Origin: Gambelia wislizenii
Lineage: Eukaryota; Chordata; Lepidosauria; Squamata; Crotaphytidae
Direction: 5' to 3'
Assembly: GCA_030847615.1 (NCBI GenBank)
Contig: JAUMIR010000003.1
Coordinates: 282,218,265-282,282,264, forward strand
Length of the DNA stretch: 64,000 nt
The position numbers and the translations under genes are program-made. Every line of letters begins with the position of its first letter. Positions within the stretch are counted from its first letter, which is position 1. Under the pieces are notes generated by a model. That model saw only the letters and a list, made by a program, of their open reading frames with translations. It was not told the origin of the DNA and did not search any database. This document shows positions 35,111-45,190 of this stretch, in pieces.

Positions 35111-36954
35111 TTCAAGCTTAAGTATAGGCTTGAAACACAAGCCTATACTTAGTTTTATATTAACAGCCTTTATTTTCCACTCAGGTGACCACTTATACCT
35201 TTAAGACAAATATCACCTGAGCGTGCCATTGTATGCATACAAGTAAACCCAAATAGCAGAAAATGTATGCAGCCAAGACTCATACAGATTGACCCCAAAG
35301 CAAGGAACAACAGAAGGTAAAATTTCCTAAAATGTAGAGTATCAAACCTTCTGTTAGCCTTGGCCTATATCCCCAAACCATGACTAGTTCCACTTCTTCA
35401 AGGATGTGGAACTAGTAATTGTGAAACACAGCTATGTGGTCCATGAGCAAATCCCCCCAAAAGGGTTAGGTCACACCTTTAAAAAAATCAAGGTTAATTT
35501 CATAAGCAGTTAATTATATATTTTTAATTCATTATTTTACATATTCATGATGAGTCAAAACAATAATCAGTCCAGACAGATTTTCTTGGAGAAGGCAGAC
35601 AATATGGTACCATGACAGAGAAACCAATGCAGTTGGTTCATCTAGTTCAAAACTAGATGTTTTGCATCGCCCCCTTCAGCAATCCATATGTAGCCAGAGT
35701 TTTGATATACTTTACTGATACTTTAACTATCATAGGTACATCCCATGGTTTCTTGGGATTTGTAATTTGGTGGGACAGCAGAACTCTCTGTTAATACATT
35801 ATTTAGAAGTCTCTGCCAAAGTGGTATAACTGTGTATTATGAAAGAAACCTTAGCCATGCATACAGCCTTTGGAATTAAGGGGGCAAGTTAAATATTACT
35901 AACTTAAAAGTCCCATTGATTTCAGTGACAGAGTTTCATAAAGAAATCTAATGTGGAAGTTCCCAAACCCTGAATGACCATGGCATGGGAACCTGCTATG
36001 GGAATCTGTAACTCAATGGGAAAATACTTTTTTCCACAGCACCAGAGGTGTGGGATGGTTTTTAGAAGGATGCCAGTTGGGAATGGGAAGGATGGGAAAT
36101 GGCTGGTTTCAAAGAAGGGATGGACTGATTCTGAGCTTTCCCTACTATGCCCAGCAGTCTTCTGTAGGCCAGTTTACTAGTGTCAGCTGCTCCTCCTGCT
36201 GCTGTTGAATCAGAATTAGGAGTGCCAATAAACAAAGATCCTTTCAAAGTCCGTCACAGACCACAGTGGGATAATCAGGGACTTTCCAAGAGGAATAAGA
36301 ACTCAGTCTCTAGTCTTGGATACTTTTCCTTTGAAATGAATTTCATTAATATCTGTAAAATCTAGTTCAGGATAAATGGGTCAGGGGCTGGAGTTAACTA
36401 GGGAGCCTGCATGTTAAATAATTACATCAAGCATGTTCCCATTGTAGGAATATTTGTTTTTTATGGGATGCAGAGTGCAACAGGCTAATGCAGCTGAGCT
36501 AATGGTATAAATAAGGAATTTCTCCATATCCTCTAGTAACTTACCAAGAAAGTTTATGATTACTGTTTCAGAAAATCTATCCAAGGGTAGGAAAGGAGAT
36601 AAATAAAAAGAGTTAAGCTATACTTGATTATAAGAGCTCTTAAAAGCAGCTTTCATGTATGGGGGTAAACTAGCAACCATTATTTGTGTTGGAACCCCCC
36701 TCATGATTGCTCCCTTCTCAGACAATAGGGACAAAATGAATGGGCTATCTTCTTTGACAATGACCTGAACAGGTAGGAAGGAAGCCAAAGGTCCTAAGTA
36801 CATAGATCAAAGGAAAGCCAGAGAGAGAAAAAAACTCTAAGCACTCCGTAGTTCCGCATTGCCCCCTTAATAGTAAATACTTGATACATGTGTTGATGCT
36901 CATTTACTCCCAATACTCATTTCCAAAGTGGGGGAGAGAGAACTGCAATTTAGG
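35111..36954. other. No recognised feature
   Basis: No supported gene or repeat. Confidence 0.4.
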
Positions 36955-37065
36955 GAAGGAGATTTAGGATTCTCTTCCAGAGAACTCTAGTGCCTCACCA
37001 AAGTATAAACCCAAGGGATCCATACGATGTAGTTAAAGTGGACTCATGGTGCTACGACTAAGGGC
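36955..37065. mobile_element. Family F MITE fragment (copy F3)
   Basis: ACTCTAGTGCCTCACCAAAG..ATAAACCCAAGGG..ATACGATGTAG..TTAAAGTGG matches the right half of F1 and F2. Confidence 0.55.
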
Positions 37066-38284
37066 CTCTAGATTTTCCTAATTTTTTTAAAAAAAATGTT
37101 CTTAATTTGAAACTATTTATTTTCACTTATTTGTTTTAATTGTTTTACTTTTCAGAAAGAGAGAGAGAGCCTAAGGTATGTGAAGTACTGCTTCACATGT
37201 GCTGGTCACCCTGAGGTCTTCAGTTTTTACCCTAAAGTCTCCAGACTTGGGGTAGTCTTGACCTTGCAGTGCTAACCATTCTAACCATGGCAGCATGTCT
37301 GTCTAGGCTTAAATCCTGCATGTGTGATGCTTTGCCATTTACTGACCTGGGTTTTAGCAGTAGCACTTGAAAACTCAATGGGCTACTGTTATGAGTGAAG
37401 ATTCCATTCTGCAGGAAGGAGAACAGATGGGGAAAGGACCATGTTTTCTAACTTCAGTTCTCCATACCTAGTTTTGGGTACCTCCTTGATCTTATCTCCC
37501 TCAGTCTTCTCAACCACCATAGCATCTGGGGGCAGAGGGAAGGTTTAGACTGGGGGAAGAATAGAGTGAAAAGGGCTTCACTTTCCACATCCCAAGCAAC
37601 CTTTGGTGCTTGCTAATTAGAAAAATAAATAGGATATTTCACATATCTCCCATAGGACATTTAGGTGACCACATCTGGGGATGACACCTGCCCCAATTCC
37701 TACCCACCCTGGAACCCTGCAAACTGCACCCACTATCATTGTTGCTGTTTGGAAATCAGAAATGACTGGGATTATGATTTGGGGCCCAAACAAGATGTAG
37801 GATGTGTGGGAAAAAGCAATAAATTGGATAATTGTTTTCCCCCAGAAGGTGTATTTCACTATTTGAGTCAAAGAATCCAGCAATACAGGGCTAGGTGGGT
37901 GGGGGCACAAAAAGCCCTTATGCACATGGGCCACAGGGTGCACAGTCCCCTCCACTGATCCATCTTTTCCTTCAGATTAAAAAGAAAGAAGACTTCTGCC
38001 CAGCATTTGAAAAATCCTGAAGCTTTTCCTCATAGATCTTTCTTTTTAAATACTGTGAATATTTTATTAAAAGCAGTGTACAAAACATCAGTGCAAACTT
38101 GGTAAGTTCTTGTCAAATGTCCCATAATCTAGAATCCAGAAGCTTTTCCTCATAGATATTTAGAGAAAGACACTTTCTCTACATCCTCTCCTAACATGGT
38201 AACATATTTAGAGAAAGAAACTTTACCACATCCTCTCCTAACATGGTACATTCCAAACATTCATATGTTTAGAACTACAACTTC
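37066..38284. other. No recognised feature
   Basis: No supported gene. The overlapping antisense ORFs at 37617-37958 have no recognisable domain. Confidence 0.4.
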
Positions 38285-38520
38285 CATTAGGGTCTAAATA
38301 CCTTAAAGGCACCAGATTCTGTCTGATCCTGGAAGCAGGGTCAGCCCTGGTTACTACTTCAATAAGAGACTGTCAATACCAGGTGCTGCAGGCAGTATTT
38401 CAGAGGCAGGAACTGGCAAAACCACCTCTGAGTATTCCTTACCCAAGAGAATCCTATTAAATTCCTGGGATAGCCATAAGTTGACAGACAACTTGAAGGC
38501 CCACATTGACATTGACACAA
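38285..38520 (+). mobile_element. 5S rRNA-derived SINE (SINE3 type)
   Basis: GTCTGATCCTGGAAGCAGGGTCAG..CTGGTTACTACTTC..GAGACTGTC reads as decayed 5S rRNA in sense orientation. It is followed by GCAGGAACTGGCAAAACCACC and TAGCCATAAGTTGACAGACAACTTGAAGG, the body and tail shared with the tRNA SINEs. Opposite orientation to the copy at 12560. Confidence 0.85.
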
Positions 38521-38671
38521 CTTTCATTAGCCTGGGCCAGAATGGCCAAGATCAAGGATATCATAAGAATGCTCTACATTTTCTCTAGGTAGCTTGCTCA
38601 ACAGATGGTAGGCATAAAATTAAAAAAAGTTCTGCCTACTTTTAACCTAAATCTACTGTCCTTTAGACTAA

Positions 38672-39306
38672 GGACTTTATCAGACTAGTGTCTAAAGATG
38701 CTATAATTCCATGAATGAAGATAGCAGGAACATCATGGCATTATAACACTTATTATCACATGTAGGTGTAATTAATTGTGTGAAAGAACTGCCACAGAAT
38801 TATCGCACGACGACACACTAGTGCTTTAAGAACAGGAGTTTACTCCTGCAGTTTGGCATGGGTGAGATTTTGGCTGTTCTTGCAAGAAGACACAAGTGTG
38901 CTTAAAGCTAAAAAAAAAAAAAACCACCCCTAAATTAACAAAGCTAATGAACACACAAGCACTGAAACAAACCTAAAAACATGCAAACTAGATCGGACAG
39001 TTCATAAAAAGAACGTCCTATGCTTTGTTTTTGCATTCTCACCAGGACGTTTGCTCACTGAGGGCCACCCATTCACGCTGTAATCTCACAATTACAACGG
39101 GGCATATTTTCGCACACCCTCAATACCATAAAAAAGGAGATATTGGTGATCTATTGACAGTTTATCCCATCAATTAAAAGTGATGCATTATTTGCAGCTG
39201 GGGCACAGGATAACCATGAGATACAATGATGTCATCCAATGATTGTGGCTGTTCATGCTACCATTATATCGTAATCCCATGAGTTTTGCTGCGTTTTGTA
39301 AAGTTC
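38672..39306 (+). mobile_element. Family H DNA transposon (copy H1)
   Basis: Left terminus GGACTTTATCAGACTAGTG after TAA (38669-38671); right terminus near TTTTGTAAAGTTC. The left end is the same motif as family C, but the body (GGCATTATAACACTTATTA, AAGCACTGAAACAAACC, GGTCTATTGACAGTTTATCCC-type words) is different and shared with H2. Non-coding, about 635 bp. Confidence 0.7.
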
Positions 39307-39656
39307 TTTGATTGTGGCTTGTTCTTAGGGGATAAAACAAATACTTCTTCCCATTCTAGCTAGTACAGTATATTTCCAAAATTGTCACCTTGTCCCCTCC
39401 TTCAACATTCATATCTATTTGGACTATAACTTAGTTTCTGTCCTTATCTGTTTAGTTAATAAGTTACTTACATTCACATCCTGTCCTTCCTTCAGCAAGC
39501 TCCAGATAGGGATGTAATTCTTCAGTAGTTTTTGTCTCGAAGGAAGCAACACGTAATTTAAGCAATTTCCTCCCTACTGTAAGAAAGCATTCAAAAACTG
39601 CAGTTTTTGAGGACTATTTGCAATTTCAGGACTTATTCTGTGCAAAATTAGAACAC

Positions 39657-40455
39657 CAGTAAGGAAGGGGATCTTGTAGCACCTTTGAGACTGGCTGAGG
39701 GAAGACCTTGTATGTATAGCATAAGCTTTCATAGACGTGGGACTTTGTTTTAATCAGATTTAGCAAATATGGCATCATAACGATGCCTAATGATCGCAAA
39801 CGGGCATGCATACCAGACGACATCATCCTTTTGTGATCATGTCAAGTTCAAAAGCCATTCTTTTTTATTGACAGCACTCTGCTGTGGCACTTTATTGCTG
39901 GCATTGCCAGCATTTGAATCCTTGCACCATTGTGCTCATGTGAATACAGCGTCAATGGGCAAACGCTTCTGGCTAAGATACCAACAGCCAGGTAGGGATA
40001 CTCTTTTTATGAAACCCCACCCCCAGTTCACTTAGGATTTTTAAGTGTGTTTTTGTGCTTTGCTGTATGTTTTGGGACTTTGTTTTTCTTTTTCTTTTTC
40101 AAATTTACTGCGCTAGCATCTTCTCGCGAGAATTGCCGAGATTTGGAACCTGGAAGTAAATGGAGTCGCCTTTTCACACTGCTCAACATAGGTCTGGTGG
40201 GTTGATGAGGAGCAGCCTTTTCACACTGCTCAACATAGGTCTGGTGGGTGAGGGCACTTTTGCCAGGACAAGTTCACCTTTAACTTTCATGGGACAGAAA
40301 CTTTAATGGGGGACAGGTCTGATAAAGTCTTTGGTCTATGCATCTGAGGAAGTAGACCAAGCTTATGAAAGCTTATGATATAACTTCTTTCTCTCCATTA
40401 GTCTCACAGGTACTACAAGATCCCTTTGCATACTGATATTCCAGACTAACACAGC
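39657..40455. mobile_element. Family B element (copy B1), inside A3, split by C3
   Basis: Left arm AGGAAGGGGATCTTGTAGCACC..TTGAGACTGGCTG and right arm TTAGTCTCACAGGTACTACAAGATCCCTTT are inverted. AAGCTTTCATAGAC and GCATCTGAGGAAGTAGACC are landmarks of a repeat common in reptiles. C3 (39740-40330) lies between them. Confidence 0.65.
39740..40330 (+). mobile_element. Family C DNA transposon (copy C3)
   Basis: Starts GGACTTTGTTTTAATCAGA and ends GTCTGATAAAGTCT. The body has ATGGCATCATAACGATGCC, CAGCGTCAATGGGC, AGGTAGGGATACTCTTTTTATGA and GGAAGTAAATGGAG. A short direct repeat of AGCCTTTTCACACTGCTCAAC occurs at 40170 and 40213. Innermost layer of the nest. Confidence 0.8.
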
Positions 40456-40675
40456 TATGTCTTTGAAAAATAGGACATGGTTGTTTTGTGAAGAAAACAG
40501 AATCTTTTGCACAGAAAATATCATTTTTGTGTGGAGATATTATTTTCTTCACATAAAATGCTGTTTCATGTTAATAAAACTTTGTGCAAATTTTGTGCAG
40601 AATAAATCCTAAACTGCGAAGATTCTCGTCAGTCCAGGATTCTTGTCATCAGTTTCTTAACACTCAAGAGTGTTA

Positions 40676-41008
40676 GAACATTTTCAGACAGCGCTAAACG
40701 GAGCTTAATGCAGGATGAGCTCCCAGGAGAGGAACGGCGCTCTTGCGTGGCGGGGGGTCGTTTTCGGACTTCCGAGATCATCAGTGTCACTTCCGTTAAG
40801 CTTTGGAAGTGGCCGCACCATATTTTAAGCACAGGCAACTTCTTAAAATATGGTGTGGCCGCTTCCAAAGCTTAACGGAAGGGACACTGATGATCTCGGA
40901 AGAGGGACGGCGGCATCCGTAAACGACCCCCCGCCGCGCAAGAGCGCCGTTCCTCTCCCGGGAGCTCATCCCACATTAAGCTCCGTTTAGCGCTGTCTGA
41001 AAATGTCC
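40676..41008. mobile_element. Hairpin MITE, family P-like (copy P3)
   Basis: 333-bp inverted repeat flanked by TTA at 40673-40675 and 41009-41011. Left GAACATTTTCAGACAGCGC, right GCGCTGTCTGAAAATGTCC. The arms hold CTAAACGGAGCTTAATG, GAGAGGAACGGCGCTCTTG and AAGCTTTGGAAGTGGCCGC-type blocks. Same termini and TSD class as P1/P2 but an unrelated interior. The arms are nearly identical. Confidence 0.88.
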
Positions 41009-41011
41009 TTA

Positions 41012-41895
41012 GACTGAAAGGGCCTATGCAGTCTGCTGAATCGCTCCTATTAAACCTGAGAGCATTTTTCAAGTGTTTTTAAAATATGTCCATGTGTGAG
41101 AATCTAAGTATCAAAGAAAGAAAATCTAGTTTCACACTGGGTTAGTGAAAGGGTGCTGTTCAATATACATAGAACAGTTTTAAGGAAGTTGAAAACTGAG
41201 ATAACAATCACTTCTTTATTCTTAAAGGGCGTGTTTCTTTCTTTCTTGTTTATAATTGGTATCAAACCACATGATGTGATATGGACTATCCTCTTAGTAA
41301 AGAAAGATGCATTTAAAATAGCAAATTCTTTGATCAGTGCCTTGTACCTGGTAACTTCAAAATAAGAAAAATAAACCCAGTTTGGGATGTTCGCCACACA
41401 TAAAGAAGTTCTGTCCCCAAGCCCATTTTGCCAGAATAAAATGATAATAAAATGATAATCAGTAATATCAACAAACATTTATAAAGCAACTTCATGTTCA
41501 AAGAGTTTCACACAGATTATGACAGTTATCCTTATAACTATTTAAAATTTATGCCTATCTTTGACTGACTTATTAGGATGATTATGCTTTCAAACCTGTC
41601 TTTAAAAGGTACAGTTGAGTCAATCCATTTTATCCTCTTTTGAGTATGAGCTGTAAAAAAGAGTGCTGCTCCCCACCTGCTGAAGTTTTTTTGAAAAGTG
41701 GCTCCCAAGTTAGATGATGCCATGTATATCCTCTTTCTGCAACAGACTAATGCCAGGGTTTGAATTACTATTGAATAAGCAGCAATGAAATATCTATGAA
41801 AATAATCAGGAGTTCCAGAAACCACAAGCAACAATAAGGCAGAGTTGTCCTTAATCAGCAACGGCCATTTGTAAAACAAGGGCTGTGAGTCTCTC
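41012..41895. other. Upstream flank of RUNX P1, no gene recognised
   Basis: No supported gene. The two opposing ORFs at 41104-41478 and 41538-41909 have no recognised domain. May hold upstream regulatory sequence. Confidence 0.35.
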
Positions 41896-42114
41896 TCCCT
41901 CTCCCCCACCCTCTCTCTGCATACTTTTTCAGGGAGGGCAGGTGGTGTGGGAAGTGCATTGCTCAGAATGCTTTGTGTCTGTTGGTGTGTTTTTTTAAGT
42001 CAGCATCACTGAAATCATGTGATTTTCAAGAACCAATTAAAACAGGCTGTGGAAAGGGGAACAGTTAAATTTGTAATATTGGTTGTGTGAAACACTTCTT
42101 TGGGCCTCATAAAC
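41896..42114 (+). promoter_or_regulatory. RUNX1: Presumed distal (P1) promoter of RUNX1
   Basis: The 0.2 kb upstream of the conserved RUNX-site pair. It has no TATA box at a usable distance and no CpG island, as expected for RUNX P1 promoters, which are CpG-poor. Visible motifs include an AACAGTT Myb-like site (42059-42065) and several GGAA ETS-like cores around 42047-42060. The promoter assignment rests on the exon below; no start site can be fixed from sequence. Confidence 0.6.
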
Positions 42115-42130
42115 AACCACAGAACCACAA
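42115..42130 (+). promoter_or_regulatory. Tandem RUNX binding sites at exon 1 start
   Basis: AACCACAGAACCACAA: two consensus RUNX sites (AACCACA, complement TGTGGTT) directly abutting. This pair is the known hallmark of the 5' leader of P1 transcripts of vertebrate RUNX genes and is thought to allow auto- or cross-regulation. It sits 384 nt before the start codon, close to the leader length known for mammalian RUNX1 P1 transcripts. Confidence 0.85.
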
Positions 42131-42206
42131 GTTGGGTACAGAGGCAGTCACACAAGAGTGGGTCCGGGATATTGGTCAGCAGGCAGGGCGAATCATTTTG
42201 ACTGCA

Positions 42207-42214
42207 AACCACAA
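42207..42214 (+). promoter_or_regulatory. RUNX site in leader
   Basis: AACCACAA in the leader, third copy of the RUNX consensus. Confidence 0.6.
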
Positions 42215-42238
42215 GAGTTTCATAGAGTGGTAAGCATC

Positions 42239-42340
42239 ATGAAACCACAAGTGATCCGCTATTTCTCTCCCTCTCTCTCTCACTCTCTTTTTACAAAACA
42301 GTGTCAGTGTTTGTGTGAGAGAAAAAAAGTGGCTTATTAA
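42239..42340 (+). other. Upstream ORF 1 in RUNX1 leader
   Basis: ATG at 42239, 33 codons, ending TAA at 42338-42340. Its stop overlaps the ATG of the next upstream ORF in TAATG. No recognisable peptide. If the transcript starts near 42115, ribosomes would meet this ORF first. Confidence 0.5.
42243..42250 (+). promoter_or_regulatory. RUNX site in leader
   Basis: AACCACAA, fourth copy, 36 bp after the third. Confidence 0.6.
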
Positions 42341-42468
42341 TGGATTTATTTTGCTCGGCCAACACAAACATCCAAAGTGCAATGGCAGCAAGGAGGTTTG
42401 TTACAATGACCACTCTTAATTTTTTTTTACTTCCCAAGGTGACAGAAAACATATACACCTCTTTTTAA
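42340..42468 (+). other. Upstream ORF 2 in RUNX1 leader
   Basis: ATG at 42340, 42 codons, ending TAA at 42466-42468, 30 nt before the main ATG. It could allow reinitiation at the RUNX1 start. No recognised peptide. Confidence 0.5.
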
Positions 42469-42498
42469 AAGAGAGAATAAGATTTTAAGGAGGAAACC

Positions 42499-42556
42499 AT
42501 GGCTACAGAGAGCATATTTGACTCATTTCCTTCTTACCAGCAGTGCTTCGTGAGAG
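42499..42556 (+). CDS. RUNX1: RUNX1 first coding exon (P1/RUNX1c isoform), partial gene
   Basis: Encodes MATESIFDSFPSYQQCFVR plus the first base of the next codon, then a consensus donor GAG|GTAAGT at 42557. RUNX1 is the Runt-domain transcription factor (core-binding factor alpha) that partners CBFB and directs definitive blood formation; this exon gives the N-terminus specific to the distal-promoter isoform. The exon carries 58 coding bases, as the P1 exons of the three vertebrate RUNX genes do. Residues SIF, SFPSY and QCF match the RUNX1 P1 N-terminus; RUNX3 and RUNX2 fit less well, notably lacking QCF. Start context is AAACCATGG, a strong Kozak, and an in-frame stop lies 7 codons upstream. 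Residues 3, 4, 8, 14 and 18 differ from the mammalian form by mostly mild changes. The Runt domain and all other exons are outside the window or unrecognised. RUNX family is near certain; the paralogue is likely. Confidence 0.85.
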
Positions 42557-42559
42557 GTA

Positions 42560-44200
42560 AGTGCCACTCAAACTTTTAAATAAATTTTGAGTCATCTGTG
42601 TTTAGGAAAATGCATGTTTGCACTTTTTCAATGAGGTCTTATTAGCAGCATATGTTTTTCCACAATTATTTGCTCGGATTGTAACAAAATCTGAAATGTG
42701 AATGGATTTCCAGCTTGTTTCTGTTGAGCCACTGTGCTGAGGATTTGTTTCAGTTGTCCAAATTACCAGCTCATAATCCTTAGTGTTCTGCTTTATGAAC
42801 ATGACTGTCATCAGTCTTGTAAACTGCATGCAAAAGCCAAGGCACAAACCACAAAAGGAGCATCTTGTTGTGCTGGCAGAGTCTATGTTTTGGTATTTCA
42901 GCCATTTAAATACCAAACAGCACCCACCATGCGTGTATCACAGACTGGATAAAGGGAAGAGCAAGCTTGAGTGTCCGGCCAATGGCCTCTGCTGTTGCCC
43001 TATTTATGTATCAGTCTAGATAGATCATGAAAGAACTTCAGGCTGCAATTATTACATGCATATATTGTGCTGTCAAGGGGATTTGTCACCACCCTATGAA
43101 TGAGAAACCCCCAAGAAGGTCATCAACAGCCCTGCTCAGTCTTGTAAATTTGGGATTGTGACGTTCTTGGTTGAGTCAATCTGTCTGTAATATGCTCTTC
43201 ATCTTTCCTATTGCCTTCCACTCCCCCAAATTATTGGGCTTCCCCCCCAAAAGAGCCATGTTGTTTTATAATATGTCCAAAGTACAATAGCCTTTGTTTC
43301 GAAAACCAAAGAGGTGAAGATAATGAAGCAAATGAAACATATTTTCTGGGGTTTTTCTCTGAAAACCATGCTGTTCTCTGTGATTAGAAGTAACATGTTG
43401 CAAACACATTTGGAAGAATGAAGCAGTCCATGGAGGAGGTATCATAAGGCAACCTGTAGAACTGCATCTATCTTGCTCAGAGATTACCCAAAATTGCATT
43501 CTGTCTCTTGCCATTTTCAAACAAGTTGTTCAACCCTGAGAAATTCTTATTAGTAAATAAATCAACCTCTGTTAGTAAATCTGCTGGTGGTTGAGGAAGT
43601 TTAATCCTTGCTCAATAGTGTATAAAATGTTACTCTTTCTCCTGCAGAAGCATTCATAACACAGGTAAAGGCACTTGTTGATTTAATGTGTAATAAATCA
43701 GCATTATAAAGTGGTTATCATTTTTATGCCAGTGCTGATCAGGAGGGAATAGAAGGGAGAAACCTTTCCAATCTCTTCCACTCTGCCCACCTCAGGACTG
43801 TAATATGAGTCAGCCATTATTTGTATTAATAAGCATGCTAAGGAATGTGGAAGGGTCACAAACTGCTCTGTCACAACAAGCCACATGGCTGCTTCTCTCC
43901 CTCATGGACTGGAAATGGGGATGAATGCACAGCAGAAAAATGCTATAAAAGCTTTCTTTTATACTGAAACTCTAAAGGTTTTAAGCTACGTTTTATTGGC
44001 AATGGAAGATAGAGTTTAGTTGAATTGAGTCACTTGGAGTTGTGTGAGTCACACACCTTTAGAGGGGGGCAACATCTTTTTTGTAACAAAGCTAAGGATG
44101 AAGTATGAAGCTGCTAAATCTTCCCCCACTCATTTCCTTTGGGTTACTAACAAGCAAAGGAAGCAATATTACTAGAATAATACGGGTCTTCCTGGATGTA
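42560..44200. other. Repeat-poor first part of intron 1
   Basis: About 1.6 kb without any repeat family seen elsewhere in the window, in contrast to its surroundings. Contains one more RUNX site, AACCACAA at 42847-42854. No ORF with recognisable content. Candidate regulatory sequence. Confidence 0.45.
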
Positions 44201-44220
44201 GTTGGCCTTAGTTTTGTTCT

Positions 44221-44242
44221 CTTTTTTTTTTTTTTTTTTTTT
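44221..44242. repeat. Poly-T run
   Basis: 22 consecutive T. Confidence 0.95.
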
Positions 44243-44539
44243 GCCCATCCAAATGTTTATTTGCTCTTTGTCTACAGAACAGGAAGGCTTTATTGAGGAA
44301 ATTTTATTCATTTAGAATGTAATAAAGAGCGAACTCTGTGGTGTTCTACTTGACACTGCAGTATACATAGGCAGCCTGTTCATGAACTCTGTCAGGAAAA
44401 GAGCTGTAAACAAGGGGGTACGTTGAAGCAGAGTTTGAAACAGGATTGACTGAGGTCTTAATTCTTAATTTGACTGAGGTCTTAATATGGAGGCATAATG
44501 GTTTTTCTATAAGATTAAGTACAATGCCAAAACTTGGGG

Positions 44540-44610
44540 AAATTACCTTTTCAGACTATAGCTCCCAGAATCCCTATAACCATACCAGCTAGTGGGTTCT
44601 GGGAAATGAA
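44540..44610. mobile_element. Family J MITE remnant
   Basis: GACTATAGCTCCCAGAATCCC..CATACCAGCTAG..GGTTCTGGGAAATG is a short palindromic remnant like those at 8755, 51012 and 53010. Confidence 0.4.
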
Positions 44611-44707
44611 CCCTTAAAAATAAAGTATAATACTTTATATTATATTCTGTATAATACTTCCTCTGCATTTTTGTTATAATAAACTAAACCATGTCTATAT
44701 TCCAATA

Positions 44708-44840
44708 TTTTATTTATTTATTTATTTATTTATTTATTGAATTAATATCCTGCCTTTCTCCCAAGATGGGATTCAAGGAGGCTTACAATATTTTGTTAGA
44801 AAATTAAACTAAAAAAATTAAGCTAATACAGAGAATGCAT
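44708..44840 (-). mobile_element. L2-type LINE 3' tail
   Basis: TTTA repeat (44708-44738), then ATATCCTGCCTTTCTCCC and GATTCAAGGAGGCTTACAAT, the complement of an L2-like tail. Confidence 0.6.
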
Positions 44841-45190
44841 TAAAATTATGATAAAATCCAAGGTGACAGTTAACTGGAATTCTGTGCCAGGGTTTTGATG
44901 ATTATGGGGTGCACATCTACCTCATGCACTTCATTCAGTAGCCCTTCATCCAAGCAGATGGTGCTTGTACATTGTCAGTGAAGACATTCTTTTCTGCTCA
45001 CCTTCATTTGCTCACATTTACCAGTCCTGTAGGGCCCACCATAAGCTTCTTGTTTCTCTGCTGTTCTGTCCGATATGTTCTTGTTCTGGGTGTGTGCTTC
45101 GCCTAATAAATATCCTGAATGCTTTTTATTGGCACTTGCTCCTCTGAACATGAATACAAATAATTCTGTTACAGTTGCAAACTCACACTG
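44841..45190. other. No recognised feature
   Basis: Nothing supported; may include more of the L2-like 3' region in decayed form. Confidence 0.35.

Larger units (their letters stand above)
39507..40672 (+). mobile_element. Family A element (copy A3), split by nested insertions
   Basis: The left piece 39507-39655 (AGGGATGTAATTCTTCAG..GGAAGCAACACGTAATTT..GGACTTATTCTGTGC) and right piece from about 40455 to 40672 (TTGCACAGAAAATATC..AGTCCAGGATTCTTGTCATCAG..TTCTTAACACTCAAG) form one A element. The middle is family B (39657-40455) carrying a complete family C element. Confidence 0.7.
42115..42498 (+). other. RUNX1: RUNX1 P1 exon 1, 5' untranslated leader
   Basis: Presumed leader of the P1 transcript, starting at or before the tandem RUNX sites; the exact 5' end is not visible. 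It includes a CT-rich tract (42263-42292), two tandem short upstream ORFs (42239-42340 and 42340-42468), and an in-frame TAA at 42478-42480, which makes the ATG at 42499 the first possible start in its frame. Confidence 0.7.

Noticed and set aside
43648..43664. A 17-nt micro-exon with perfect-looking splice sites (CTCCTGCAG before, GTAAAG after)
   Set aside because: Its length would break the reading frame between exon 1 and the known next RUNX exons, and no such RUNX exon is known to me.
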